The notes: generated by a model from the letters alone, not told the origin. A DNA stretch of 64,000 nucleotides from Rhodococcus sp. RD6.2 (GCF_001040705.1 NZ_CVQP01000009.1:1-64000); one strand, 5' to 3'. Positions 1-8,379 are shown, numbered from the stretch's first letter. Numbers and translations are program-made.

Positions 1-1
1 G

Positions 2-292
2 TTGGCGTTGGAGAATACGCGGTTCTGGGCGCCGTTGTCGTTGTCGCCGGAGCAGAAGCATTCGATCGAGGATCCGATCGAGATGGAGGCGGCGGCGGAT
101 GCGTTGCCGATCGAGCAGGTGGCGAAGCGGTGGATTGTGGCGTCGGATCCGGATGATGCGGTGGAGCAGGTGAAGGCGTATGTGGATGCTGGGTTGAATC
201 ATTTGGTGTTTCATGCGCCGGGTCATGATCAGCGGCGGTTTTTGGAGTTGTTCGAGCGGGATTTGGCGCCGCGGCTGCGCGCACTCGCCTGA
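2..292 (+). CDS. fgd: F420-dependent glucose-6-phosphate dehydrogenase, C-terminal part (cut by window start)
   Basis: This is the last 96 residues of a luciferase-like F420 enzyme that oxidises glucose-6-phosphate in the cytosol and supplies reduced F420. The tail, with a [21 protein letters not shown] block, matches mycobacterial Fgd1 closely; the family is about 335 residues, so the 5' two-thirds lie outside the window. Codon use is odd: all eight Asp codons are GAT, all four His codons CAT, and Leu is mostly TTG, whereas the next gene and the rest of the window use GAC, CAC and CTC/CTG. The stop is followed 36 bp later by the WhiB gene. The family call is firm; the start cannot be seen. 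Confidence 0.88.
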   Translation: MALENTRFWAPLSLSPEQKHSIEDPIEMEAAADALPIEQVAKRWIVASDPDDAVEQVKAYVDAGLNHLVFHAPGHDQRRFLELFERDLAPRLRALA

Positions 293-328
293 TTGCCCCG
301 TCGTTCGACACGGAAGGACCGTCTACCT

Positions 329-634
329 ATGGCGATGGCTCGAATCGGCGCGGCAGCAACACTTCCCACCGCAACGGCGGAGTCCTGGGAATGGCAGCTG
401 CGGGCGCGATGCCGCGGTATGGACAGCGCGATGTTCTTCCATCCGGAAGGCGAACGCGGCCCGACTCGAGCGTGGCGCATTCGCACCGCGAAGGCGCTGT
501 GCGCGCAGTGCCCGGTCATCGAGCAGTGTCGGCAGCACGCCGTGGACATCGGTGAGCAGTACGGGATCTGGGGTGGAACGTCGGAATCGGAACGGTACCG
601 CGACGGCCGGCCGGTCAGGAGAATGGCGCACTGA
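329..634 (+). CDS. WhiB-family iron-sulfur transcription regulator (WhiB3-like)
   Basis: A 101-residue redox-responsive regulator that should bind a [4Fe-4S] cluster and act with the housekeeping sigma factor. Four cysteines (C28, C58, C61, C67) have the family spacing C-x29-C-x2-C-x5-C, followed by the GIWGG turn (79-83) and a basic C-terminus. The MFFHPEGERG stretch after C28 is characteristic of WhiB3 rather than WhiB1, 2 or 7. ATG 329 was chosen because GGAAGGA at 312-318 sits at good spacing; an in-frame TTG at 293 directly follows the fgd stop and lacks a site. Family certain, subgroup likely. Confidence 0.9.
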   Translation: MAMARIGAAATLPTATAESWEWQLRARCRGMDSAMFFHPEGERGPTRAWRIRTAKALCAQCPVIEQCRQHAVDIGEQYGIWGGTSESERYRDGRPVRRMAH

Positions 635-649
635 CCGGCCGGACCGGCG

Positions 650-2218
650 TCACGCCGACTGAACCTGCTCGCGCAGGACGTTCTTGAGTACCTTGCCGGA
701 CGCGTTGCGGGGCAGGGTGTCGATCAGTTCGAGTGCGGTCGGCAGCTTGTAGCGGGCGAGGGAGCTCGACGCCCACTCGCGCAGCGACTCGATGCCGAGA
801 ACGGCGGAATCGCGCAGCGCCACATACGCGACGGGCGTCTCGCCCCACACCGGGTGGGAACGGCCCACGATGCTGACCTCGACGATGTCGGGGTGACCGG
901 CCAGCACGTTCTCCACCTCGGAGCAGTAGATGTTCTCGCCACCGGAGATGATCATGTCCTTCGCGCGGTCGACGACGTACACGAAGCCGTCCTCGTCGAC
1001 GCGGACGAGGTCTCCGGAATGAAACCAGCCGCCGTGGAACGCATCGGCGGTGGCCTCCGGCTTGTTCCAGTAGCCGAGCATCATTCCCGGTCCGCGGTAG
1101 ACGATCTCGCCGACCTCGCCAGGTGCCACGTCCCGCATGTCAGGCGTCACGACCCGTGCCGACACCGATGCGATGGGACGGCCGACCGACCCCAGCTTGC
1201 GGAGGGCGTCCCTGCCGTGCAGTACGCACGTCACCGGCGACATCTCCGTCTGCCCGAAGAGCGCGATGCTCATCGAGCCGGGGAAGGTGTCCGACATGGT
1301 CCGCAACAGCGTGTCGGATGCGGGGGCGGCGCCCCAGCCCAGGGTGCGCAGCCGGGCGAGATCCCGCTGCGGCACAGTCGGTTCCGCGCACACGGCCTGC
1401 CACTGCGTGGGGACGAGGAAGACGCTGGTGACGCCCTCGGACTCGATCGTGTCGAGGATCTCGGTCGCGACGAATGCGCGGGTCGGGTGGATGACCAGCG
1501 TGCCGCCGACGTAGATCGTGGGGATAACCGAGCCGACCGCGCCGATGTGGAACAGCGGTGACGCGACGAGGTTGACCTCGTCCTCGTCCACGTACTGGAA
1601 GGCGCGCATCACGGTGGTCCCCTGCGACTGCAGGTTCAGGTGGGTGAGGACCGCGCCCTTCGGCCTCCCCGTCGTTCCGGAGGTGTACATGATCAGCGCG
1701 GGAGAATCCTCGGGCACGTCCGGCAGTTCGGCCGTCGACGGCGCGGCAGCGAGCAGGTCGGCATACAGCTCGAAACCCGCCGGGTCGGGAGCGACGACGG
1801 CGACCCGGGGTGGGTTCGTCAGCCCGGGCAGTGCGGCGGTGACGATCGGGAGTCCGATGTCGTCCACGACGACGATCTTGGCGCCGCAGTCGTTCAGGAT
1901 GTAGCCGGCTTCGGGGCCGGTGAGCCGGAAGTTGATCGGTACGGCGATGGCGCCGAGAAGGTTGGCGGCGAGGACCGTCTCGATGAACTCGGGTCGGTTG
2001 CCGGTGACCAGCGCAACCCGGTCGCCGAACCCGACGCCGCGTGCTGCGAACGCGGAGGCGAGGGCGTGGACACGGTCATTCAGTTCGGACCAGGTGGTGG
2101 TCGTCCCGGTGAATCGGATGGCGGAGCGGTCGCCGAGTGCAGTGGCATGCCGCTGCACCTGGTTCATCCAGTGATTGCGCCTGGCGAGGTGCGGTTGGTC
2201 GGAGACATGTGTGGGCAC
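650..2218 (-). CDS. Acyl-CoA synthetase (FadD-type, AMP-forming)
   Basis: A 522-residue ANL-superfamily ligase that adenylates a carboxylic acid and transfers it to CoA. The P-loop [12 protein letters not shown], the GWFHSGDLVRVDEDG hinge region and the C-terminal catalytic lysine motif NASGKVLKN are all present. GTG 2218 is preferred: it gives a normal family length, and an AAGGCAG stretch lies about 6 bases upstream; upstream in-frame sequence is low-complexity and unlike the family. It lies 64 bp downstream of the MpaB-type oxygenase on the same strand, so the two probably form an operon in which the oxygenase product is activated here. Substrate unknown. Confidence 0.9.
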   Translation of the reverse strand: MPTHVSDQPHLARRNHWMNQVQRHATALGDRSAIRFTGTTTTWSELNDRVHALASAFAARGVGFGDRVALVTGNRPEFIETVLAANLLGAIAVPINFRLTGPEAGYILNDCGAKIVVVDDIGLPIVTAALPGLTNPPRVAVVAPDPAGFELYADLLAAAPSTAELPDVPEDSPALIMYTSGTTGRPKGAVLTHLNLQSQGTTVMRAFQYVDEDEVNLVASPLFHIGAVGSVIPTIYVGGTLVIHPTRAFVATEILDTIESEGVTSVFLVPTQWQAVCAEPTVPQRDLARLRTLGWGAAPASDTLLRTMSDTFPGSMSIALFGQTEMSPVTCVLHGRDALRKLGSVGRPIASVSARVVTPDMRDVAPGEVGEIVYRGPGMMLGYWNKPEATADAFHGGWFHSGDLVRVDEDGFVYVVDRAKDMIISGGENIYCSEVENVLAGHPDIVEVSIVGRSHPVWGETPVAYVALRDSAVLGIESLREWASSSLARYKLPTALELIDTLPRNASGKVLKNVLREQVQSA

Positions 2219-2282
2219 GTCTTCTGCCTTTCGGATTGGATTCCGGGCGGGGCGGAGGGGGCGCCCCGCCCGGAAAGTGGGA

Positions 2283-3197
2283 TCAGTTCGCGGGGCTGCT
2301 TTCCGGTGCGGGCTCGTCCGCGCCGGCCGAATCGGTGGCGGCGGTGTGGCGCACGGGGCAGCCCGGGGTGAAGGTTCCCATCTTCGGGATGTCGAACCCG
2401 TTGGGGTAGCTCTTGATTCGAGGCATGTCGTGGACGTGGAGAGGCGTGCTCCGCGAGGGTAGGACGGCAACGATCCGGGCGCGGATCTTGAGCGCGCCCT
2501 CGGAGGCGCGTCGTGCGAACGTTCCGGGGTCTCGGTAGTGGAATGCGGCGAGCAGTGACTTGTCCATGAGCGAACGGCTGAAGACGTCGATGATCGGCTT
2601 CGCGAAGCTCGGGTAGAACGACGCGAGAAGGTCGAGGGTGGAGTCCGCTACGCGCCGCGCACCCGGGTCGAAGGCGAAGTGCTCGGCCTCGTAGGAGTCC
2701 ATGAAGGTCGCGAAGTCCTCGAAGGTGTCGGGGATGTCCTTGATGCCCATGTGCTTGCCGAGGGTCTGGTAGTAGCGGACCGAGGCGCGGAGTTCGGCAG
2801 CAGTCAGTTGGCGCCATCCGAACTTCTCGATCCAGCGCGCAGGCACGACGACGAAGGTCGACAGGACGTACAGGAAGTCGGCGTTGGAGATGTCGTACAT
2901 GTGGTGCATCTGGTTGATGCGACGCAACGCGGCCTTGCCGTTCCTGCTGTCGAAGCCGTCGAGGAGGGGCAGTTCGAGCAGGATCGAGGTGTCGTCGTAG
3001 CGCTTCTGGGTGTCGTTCGTGAAGGCGCCGGTCTCGTCGAGCAGCTTGCCGATGCTGGGGACGGCGTACGTGCGGAAGAGGGCGAAGCTCAGGGACTGGT
3101 TGATGTCCCAGGGGAACTCGTAGGTCGAGAGGTTTCGGTAGATCTCCACGTATCGCGTCTCGGGATCGAGGCCGATATTCGGGTTTCGCTTGCTCAC
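2283..3197 (-). CDS. MpaB/DUF2236-family oxygenase (rubber-oxygenase-like fold)
   Basis: A 304-residue protein of the family containing fungal MpaB (cleaves the prenyl side chain of a mycophenolic acid precursor) and latex-clearing protein Lcp, b-type haem proteins that split isoprenoid double bonds. The recognisable core is the histidine-containing RINQMHHMYDISNADFLYVL segment near residues 92-111. No signal peptide is visible, so it is probably cytosolic. It is the first gene of a likely two-gene operon with an acyl-CoA synthetase and diverges from a TetR gene. The family assignment is good; substrate and activity are inference. A proline/alanine-rich tail follows the domain. Confidence 0.8.
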   Translation of the reverse strand: MSKRNPNIGLDPETRYVEIYRNLSTYEFPWDINQSLSFALFRTYAVPSIGKLLDETGAFTNDTQKRYDDTSILLELPLLDGFDSRNGKAALRRINQMHHMYDISNADFLYVLSTFVVVPARWIEKFGWRQLTAAELRASVRYYQTLGKHMGIKDIPDTFEDFATFMDSYEAEHFAFDPGARRVADSTLDLLASFYPSFAKPIIDVFSRSLMDKSLLAAFHYRDPGTFARRASEGALKIRARIVAVLPSRSTPLHVHDMPRIKSYPNGFDIPKMGTFTPGCPVRHTAATDSAGADEPAPESSPAN

Positions 3198-3217
3198 GTC
3201 GACTCTCCTTTAGCGTT

Positions 3218-3230
3218 CGTTCAGTGAGCG
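3218..3230. promoter_or_regulatory. Imperfect palindrome, candidate TetR operator
   Basis: CGTTCAGTGAGCG reads nearly the same on both strands (CGYTCASTGARCG). It sits 21 bp before the oxygenase start in the gap between the oxygenase operon and the divergent TetR gene. This is the usual place for a TetR autoregulatory operator. Position and symmetry are seen; binding is inferred. Confidence 0.45.
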
Positions 3231-3321
3231 TAAGTCGAGTTATGGTTTTGTGCAAGGGGTCACACTGGTTCAGGTTCCGCAGGCTGTACCAGGCGGAACG
3301 TCGACAGAAGGGAGCGTGGCC

Positions 3322-3927
3322 GTGGTGGACGACGACAGGAAGCGGACGCCGACACGTGGTGCGCAACTGCGCTATCTCGAGGCGGGACTTCGCGTGCTGG
3401 CGAACCACGGGCACGCGGGCCTCAAGCTCGCAACGGTGTGCGAGACGGTAGGGGCCACGACCGGCTCCTTCTACCACGCGTTTCCGAACTGGGGCGACTA
3501 CACCTCGGCGCTGATCCGCTACTGGCGCGAGGAGAAGAGTGACCGCTTCATTCGCAGCGCCCGTGACGTCACCGACCCGGTGCAGCGGCTGCGATTCCTC
3601 ATCGATGTCGCCCTGCAGCTCCCGCACGAATCGGAGGCCGCGATTCGCGTATGGGCCTCCCACGACTCCGCCGTCCGGGCCATCCAGATCGATGCCGACG
3701 AGGAGCGGAGGCGGTTCATCTCGGACGCCTACTTCGACGCCATCGGTGACCGCGACCGTGCCGACCGATACGCGACCGTCGCGATGTACCTGCTCGTCGG
3801 CTACGAGAACGCCACCCACCGGTCACGCAGCGCACTACGGTGGGCGCTCGAAACCTACTTCCAGCAGGCGTTGGCCGAGGAGGACCTGGTCGCACCGACG
3901 CACGACGACGCCCCGGTCACTCAGTAG
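3322..3927 (+). CDS. TetR-family transcription regulator
   Basis: A 201-residue regulator with an N-terminal helix-turn-helix around residues 12-58 (VCETVGATTGSFYHAFPNW recognition region) and a helical ligand-binding C-terminal half. GTG 3322 is chosen because AGAAGGGAG (3306-3314) lies 7 bases upstream; in-frame GTGs at 3316 and 3325 are alternatives. Divergent placement from the MpaB-type oxygenase and acyl-CoA synthetase suggests it represses that pair and itself through the palindrome at 3218-3230. The ligand is unknown, perhaps an acyl-CoA or terpenoid acid. Confidence 0.85.
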   Translation: MVDDDRKRTPTRGAQLRYLEAGLRVLANHGHAGLKLATVCETVGATTGSFYHAFPNWGDYTSALIRYWREEKSDRFIRSARDVTDPVQRLRFLIDVALQLPHESEAAIRVWASHDSAVRAIQIDADEERRRFISDAYFDAIGDRDRADRYATVAMYLLVGYENATHRSRSALRWALETYFQQALAEEDLVAPTHDDAPVTQ

Positions 3928-4071
3928 CGGGCACTACGAATCTCGAATGATGCTCGTCCGCAAGGTTGCGGGACACCTGTTCGGGCTCATGAGGCGGTGA
4001 CCGCCTGCCCGACCGGGTCCTACGATGGGATCGACCATGCAGGGCTCCGGCTACCACGGCGGTGATGCTCG

Positions 4072-5343
4072 ATGACGGTTCTTCGTTTCGCGACGCTGTG
4101 CGTCACGGCCTTCGTTCTGGTCGCGGGGTGTTCGACGACCTCCGAGCCGTCGGAGGAGACCGCCCCGTCCACGGCGTCGGGCGCGGTCAAGTCCGTGGAC
4201 CAGGACGCGTTGCAGGCCGCGGTCGAAGTGGCGGCAATGCAGATGCGGGTGCCCGGAGCCTTCGTGCGGGTACGTACTCCACAGGGCACGGTGGACGCGG
4301 CCGTGGGTGCCACCGAACTGGGGACGGGATTCGAACCCGATGCCGGCACGCACTTCCGGATCGCGTCGAACACCAAGACGCTGACGTCGGCGCTGATCGT
4401 GCTGTTGGTTCAGGACGGACTGCTCGCGTTCGATGCCCCGGTTTCCGAGTTCGTTCCCGGCGTGCCGAACGGTGAGAACATCACCATCGCACAGCTTCTG
4501 GACATGCGAAGTGGCCTGTACAACTACACCGAGGCGCCGGAGCTTGCCGCCACGATGGACGCCGACCCGGCGAAGGCGTGGACGCCACAAGAGGTTCTCG
4601 ATATCGCGTTCGCGCAGCCACCGAACTTCCCGCCGGGCGCCGAGTACGAGTACAGCAACACCAACTACGCGCTGCTGGGTCTCGTCGCGGAGAAGGCTGG
4701 TGGGCGTCCGCTCTCGGAGTTGTTCGCCGAGCGCCTGTTCCGTCCGTTCGGACTGAACGAGACATCGATGCCTGCCGCCGACGACGTGTCGATCCCGCGC
4801 CCGCTCTCGCACGGATACATGTACGGCGAATCGAAGTACGCACTGGTCGACGAACCGTATCCGGACGACCTGGCGGCAGCGGCCCGCGCGGGGACCGTCG
4901 CGCCTCTCGACTACACCCACCAGAACCCGTCGTACGCGACCGCGGCGGGCGGCGCGATCTCCACCGCGAACGACCTGGCGACGTGGATCGACGCGCTGGT
5001 CTCGGGAGAGGTGTTCGACGCCGACATGCAGCAGCAGTGGTATGACAGCAGGCGGGCCGAAGATCCCGGCACCCCGGACGGGCAGCAGTACGGATACGGC
5101 ATCAGCCATCAGCAGTTCGGGCCGGGGGTCGCGATGTACTACCACGGCGGTGAACTGCCGGGATTCAATTCGTTCATCGGCCACGACCCCGACAACGACG
5201 TCACGATCGTGATCTGGACTAACCTCACACTGTCACCTGACGGTGCAACCACGGCGAACGCGTTGCTGCCCGTCGTCCTGGATCAGGTGTACGAGGGCCT
5301 GGACCTCGGCTCACCGGCGCCGATGTCGACACCGACCCGGTGA
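4072..5343 (+). CDS. Serine hydrolase lipoprotein, beta-lactamase class C / DD-carboxypeptidase family
   Basis: A 423-residue predicted lipoprotein: a short hydrophobic signal ends in lipobox LVAGC with Cys20 as the lipidation site, then a Ser/Thr/Glu-rich linker. Catalytic signatures are SNTK (S99, K102), YSN (194-196) and HGG (358-360), the three motifs of penicillin-recognising serine hydrolases. It should act outside the membrane on peptidoglycan peptides or small esters/amides; true beta-lactamase activity cannot be read from sequence. It stands alone on the plus strand, and the ribosome-binding site before ATG 4072 is weak. It converges with the secreted protein gene downstream. Confidence 0.88.
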   Translation: MTVLRFATLCVTAFVLVAGCSTTSEPSEETAPSTASGAVKSVDQDALQAAVEVAAMQMRVPGAFVRVRTPQGTVDAAVGATELGTGFEPDAGTHFRIASNTKTLTSALIVLLVQDGLLAFDAPVSEFVPGVPNGENITIAQLLDMRSGLYNYTEAPELAATMDADPAKAWTPQEVLDIAFAQPPNFPPGAEYEYSNTNYALLGLVAEKAGGRPLSELFAERLFRPFGLNETSMPAADDVSIPRPLSHGYMYGESKYALVDEPYPDDLAAAARAGTVAPLDYTHQNPSYATAAGGAISTANDLATWIDALVSGEVFDADMQQQWYDSRRAEDPGTPDGQQYGYGISHQQFGPGVAMYYHGGELPGFNSFIGHDPDNDVTIVIWTNLTLSPDGATTANALLPVVLDQVYEGLDLGSPAPMSTPTR

Positions 5344-5355
5344 GCCGAGGAGGTT

Positions 5356-5886
5356 CTACGCGGGCAGGATGCTGACGGTGCCCTTGCAGACCGCGTTCTG
5401 CGGGTTCACGAACCACCAGGCGCCACCGGTCTGGACGGTGACGGTGAAGTCGACGACGCCGGTGCCGGTCCACGTCCGGTTGATCGGGATGCTCGGCTTC
5501 TGCAGCCAGGCGGATTCGTCGCTGACGCTGCGACCCGACTCCTTGGTGTCGCGGTTCGTCCAGTCGACGAGTACGCGGTTGCCGTACCAGTTGGGCCCGA
5601 TGCTCGGGATCAGCCCGGACGGGGGTGCGGGCAGTTCGTTGCCGCCGCTGAGGAGCAGTGACGGCTCCAGTGCGGCACCGCCGGGACGAAGCGACGCGCC
5701 CGAGGACGCGGTGACGGTCCAGGTGAACGGCGGCGCCCAGAACAGCGGGTTGTTGCTCGAACAGGTCATGGTCGTCGTGGACGATTCCGCGTTCGCGACC
5801 GCACCGCCCCCGACCATGATCGACGTGCTGAGGGCTGCCGCCCCGAGAACTGCAGCGGCCGCACGACGAATCCTCCGGTTACCCAT
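5356..5886 (-). CDS. Secreted protein of unknown function
   Basis: A 176-residue protein with a clear Sec signal peptide: a basic start (MGNRRIRRAAAA), a hydrophobic stretch and a probable cleavage after VANA near residue 33. The mature part has two cysteines (near each end, possibly a disulfide) and several tryptophans, and looks beta-rich. ATG 5886 has the strong site GGGGAGGA just upstream; longer readings run into non-coding sequence. I do not recognise the family. It ends 12 bp from the stop of the convergent hydrolase gene and diverges from the frameshifted glycine-rich gene. Confidence 0.75.
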   Translation of the reverse strand: MGNRRIRRAAAAVLGAAALSTSIMVGGGAVANAESSTTTMTCSSNNPLFWAPPFTWTVTASSGASLRPGGAALEPSLLLSGGNELPAPPSGLIPSIGPNWYGNRVLVDWTNRDTKESGRSVSDESAWLQKPSIPINRTWTGTGVVDFTVTVQTGGAWWFVNPQNAVCKGTVSILPA

Positions 5887-6086
5887 GAATCCTCCCCTTG
5901 ATCGACGACGCGAGAATGGAGCTCTGCCCCACACGCCACATTGTCGGTGCGGAACCGGAATTCGTTACAGAACCGTCGTCGGGGGAGTCGTTCTCGGACG
6001 GGCGGGAACTTTCCTGCGGCGGCCCGCATCTACCTATCCGAGAAGGCACGCCGGGACGTTCGGTCCCGATTCGGAAAGGAACTGGA

Positions 6087-6597
6087 ATGACGGAGAGCCA
6101 CGCACTCACGGACCTGGGCATCGATCTCTCGGAAGTGCTGAGCGACCCCGCCGCCACCGTGAACGTCTCGACCGAGTCCGTGACCGTCGGCTTCGATGCG
6201 GCGGCGGGCACGTCGGCCGGCGCGGGTATCGAGGTGGAGTTCGGTGCTCCGGGTGGTGTGCCGCAGCTCAGTGTCGAGGGCGGCGGGCAGGTGGCGGCCG
6301 AGGGTGGGTTCCAGGCGGGCGGAAGCTACGACTCGGTCGACCTTTCCTCCGAAGGGGGTACGACGGAGGTGACCATCGACTCCGTCGATGCGGGCATTTG
6401 CGGGCGGCGGCAGCGTCGTGGCGGGCGCGGAGTTCGATTTCGACGTGTACGGAAACCCGGACGGCGGCCTTCCCGCGTTCGATGCAGGCGTGGGTGTCGA
6501 CTACGCCGCCGAGAGCGAACTCCACACCGACGCGGGCTACTCCCACACGGAGATCAGTGCCGAAACAGGTGGGTACGGAGCCGATTACGGCATGTGA
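6087..6597 (+). pseudogene. Glycine-rich acidic protein, reading frame broken by +1 frameshift near 6396
   Basis: From ATG 6087 (site GAAAGGAAC) the frame encodes an acidic Gly/Ala/Val-rich protein starting TESHALTDLGIDLSEVLSD. Near 6390-6403 coding character switches to the next frame, which continues in the same style (GGGSVVAGAEFDFDVYG) and ends at 6597 after AETGGYGADYGM. Dropping one base, such as the A at 6396 in GGCATTTGC, joins both halves into about 169 residues. It could be a real mutation, a sequencing error or less likely programmed frameshifting. No known domain is recognised; the N-terminus is loosely reminiscent of IniB-type glycine-rich proteins. Confidence 0.65.
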
Positions 6598-6654
6598 TCA
6601 GGTGCGAAGTGGCCCCGCCGGATTCGCCGTCGGGGCCACTGTCGTCACGGTCGG

Positions 6655-7392
6655 TCAGCGGGCCCGCGCCTCCGCGACGGCCTCCGCGATTGGCATCGCC
6701 AGTGCGGGTCCGTGCCCGGGAAGGATCGTGTCGGCGTCGAGCGCCGCCAAGTGGTCGAGCGCGGCCGCCGTGTCGCCGTGACCGTGGTCGAACACGGGTG
6801 GGAGTAGTTGCGGGCCGGACACTTTCGACAGGGGATGGGCGGTGACCAGGGCGTCGCCGGTGACGATGACGCCGTGCTGCGGCAGGTGGTAGGCCGTGTG
6901 TCCGGACGTGTGGCCGTGGGTGGCGACGGGGACGGGCGCGCCCGGCAGGTCGAGGGCTCCCGCTGCCGGAAACGCCAGGCCGTCGCTGACGGAGAGCTGC
7001 TTCGTGGCTCCGGCCCGGGCAATGCTCACCAGCCACCGCGCCACACCGTGGCGGTGCAGCATCGGAACGAAGTCCTTCGCGGTCGCCTGCTCGAGGTAGT
7101 CGCGGCGCAGGTGCGCGACCTCGACCGGATCGGTGAACACGGGAATGCCGTAGCGCCGGTGGAAGTCGACGATGGTGCCCATGTGGTCGATGTGGGCGTG
7201 GGTGAGCAGCATGCCGTGGATGTCCTCGGGGCGACGCCCGAGTGAGCGGATCGCGGACTCCGCGGCACCGACGTCACCGGGGTAGCCGCCGTCGATCAGG
7301 GTCAGCGCGTCGCCGTCCCGGAGGAGCACCATGTTCACGTGTGTGCCGAGGACGCGGAAGACGTCGGGGGCAACTTCGTCGAGGTTGGTCAC
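6655..7392 (-). CDS. Metallo-beta-lactamase-fold hydrolase
   Basis: A 245-residue MBL-fold enzyme. The metal-binding motif THAHIDHMG (HxHxDH) lies near residues 68-76, a second histidine in HGHTSGHT, an aspartate in VTGDAL and a final histidine in LPGHGPA, giving a full two-metal site. The family includes glyoxalase II-like thioesterases, lactonases and other hydrolases; no closer assignment is safe. GTG 7392 gives the expected domain start (TNLDEVAPDVFRV), but the upstream site is weak. It diverges from the ArsR gene and could share its regulatory region. Confidence 0.85.
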   Translation of the reverse strand: MTNLDEVAPDVFRVLGTHVNMVLLRDGDALTLIDGGYPGDVGAAESAIRSLGRRPEDIHGMLLTHAHIDHMGTIVDFHRRYGIPVFTDPVEVAHLRRDYLEQATAKDFVPMLHRHGVARWLVSIARAGATKQLSVSDGLAFPAAGALDLPGAPVPVATHGHTSGHTAYHLPQHGVIVTGDALVTAHPLSKVSGPQLLPPVFDHGHGDTAAALDHLAALDADTILPGHGPALAMPIAEAVAEARAR

Positions 7393-7446
7393 GGGCCCAT
7401 TCTGGTGGACGTGCGTGGCGCTGGACGGTTGATGCTCCACTCGGCC

Positions 7447-7474
7447 TTGACATACAACCAATCGGTTGTATGTT
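7447..7474 (+). promoter_or_regulatory. Promoter with embedded ArsR-type operator
   Basis: A perfect inverted repeat ACATACAACC-N4-GGTTGTATGT (7450-7473) lies within a promoter made of TTGACA (7447-7452), a 16-bp spacer and TATGTT (7469-7474). The -10 ends 6 bases before GTG 7481, so the transcript is probably leaderless. A repressor bound here would cover both promoter elements. Confidence 0.75.
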
Positions 7475-7480
7475 GGAGGG

Positions 7481-7840
7481 GTGAGCGGAGATGACGAGGA
7501 CCGGGCAGACGCCCTGTTCCACGCGCTCGCCGACCGGACCCGCCGCGACATCATGCGCCGTGTCCTCGCCGGAGAGCACTCGGTGTCGTCGCTCGCGCAG
7601 CAGTACGACATGAGCTTCGCTGCAGTGCAGAAACACGTCTCCGTACTGGAGAAGGCCGGATTGCTCACCAAGCGGCGAAACGGCCGGGAGCAGTTGGCCA
7701 GTGGCGACGTCGCGGCCGTGCGGTCGGTGGCGTCCATGCTCGCCGAGTTCGAACAGGTGTGGCGCGGTCGCATCGCCCGTATCGACGAACTCATCGCATT
7801 CGATTCACCCGTCGTATCCGGATCAACGCAGGAGGACTGA
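7481..7840 (+). CDS. ArsR-family transcription regulator
   Basis: A 119-residue winged-helix repressor. The pattern ALFHALADRTRRDIMRRVL followed by SSLAQQYDMSFAAVQKHVSVL is the classic ArsR DNA-binding domain of the type paired with SRPBCC/AHSA1 proteins. No metal-binding cysteines are present, so metal sensing is unlikely. GTG 7481 is supported by a promoter whose predicted start point falls on or next to it. It lies 3 bp upstream of the AHSA1-domain gene, certainly co-transcribed, and should autoregulate through the inverted repeat at 7450-7473. Confidence 0.9.
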   Translation: MSGDDEDRADALFHALADRTRRDIMRRVLAGEHSVSSLAQQYDMSFAAVQKHVSVLEKAGLLTKRRNGREQLASGDVAAVRSVASMLAEFEQVWRGRIARIDELIAFDSPVVSGSTQED

Positions 7841-7843
7841 ACG

Positions 7844-8326
7844 ATGCCTGTTATCGACGTCAAGCCCGACCTCGACAACCTGACCCTGACCATCACCGCC
7901 GAGTTCGCAGCTCCGGTGGAGCGAGTCTGGCAGATCTACGCCGACCCGCGTCAGCTGGAAAAGGTATGGGGCCCACCGACCTTCCCGGCAACGTTCGTCG
8001 ACCACGACCTCACGCCCGGTGGCCGCGTCACGTACTTCATGACCGGTCCGGAGGGAGAGAAGTACGCCGGCTACTGGCAGATCACGGCCGTCGACGAGCC
8101 GACGAGCTTCGCGTTCGAGGACGGCTTCGCCGACGAGGAGTTCAACCCGAATCCCGAACTGCCGGTGTCGAAGAACGTCTACTCCTTCGCAGCAACCGAG
8201 ACCGGAACCCGGGCCACGTACGTGAGCACCTATGCCTCCGCCGAAGGGCTGCAGACGGTGCTGGACATGGGCGTGGTCGAGGGGTCCACGCTGGCGATCA
8301 ATCAGATCGACGCGTTCCTGGCCTGA
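7844..8326 (+). CDS. SRPBCC / AHSA1-domain protein
   Basis: A 160-residue helix-grip protein of the Activator-of-Hsp90 C-terminal family. The opening ITAEFAAPVERVWQIYADP and the following FVDHDLTPGGRVTYFM segment are typical. These small cytosolic proteins have a deep hydrophobic cavity and are commonly encoded directly behind an ArsR regulator, as here with a 3-bp gap. The biochemical role of such pairs is mostly unknown; lipophilic-ligand binding is plausible. A strong hairpin follows at 8337-8379. Confidence 0.88.
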   Translation: MPVIDVKPDLDNLTLTITAEFAAPVERVWQIYADPRQLEKVWGPPTFPATFVDHDLTPGGRVTYFMTGPEGEKYAGYWQITAVDEPTSFAFEDGFADEEFNPNPELPVSKNVYSFAATETGTRATYVSTYASAEGLQTVLDMGVVEGSTLAINQIDAFLA

Positions 8327-8336
8327 CGGCGCGCCT

Positions 8337-8379
8337 GCGGTGCGGGGCCTGAGGTCGTCGACCTCAGGCCCCGCACCGC
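8337..8379. terminator. Strong hairpin terminator between convergent genes
   Basis: Two 21-base arms, left 8337-8357 and right 8359-8379, are perfectly complementary (GCGGTGCGGGGCCTGAGGTC on the left). There is no U-tract. Placement between the AHSA1 gene and the convergent dehydrogenase gene suggests it stops transcription from both sides. Confidence 0.75.

Noticed and set aside
2164-3819. 551-codon minus-strand frame across the oxygenase and TetR genes
   Set aside because: Composition is Arg/His/Pro-rich with no domain, and it is antisense to the TetR gene.
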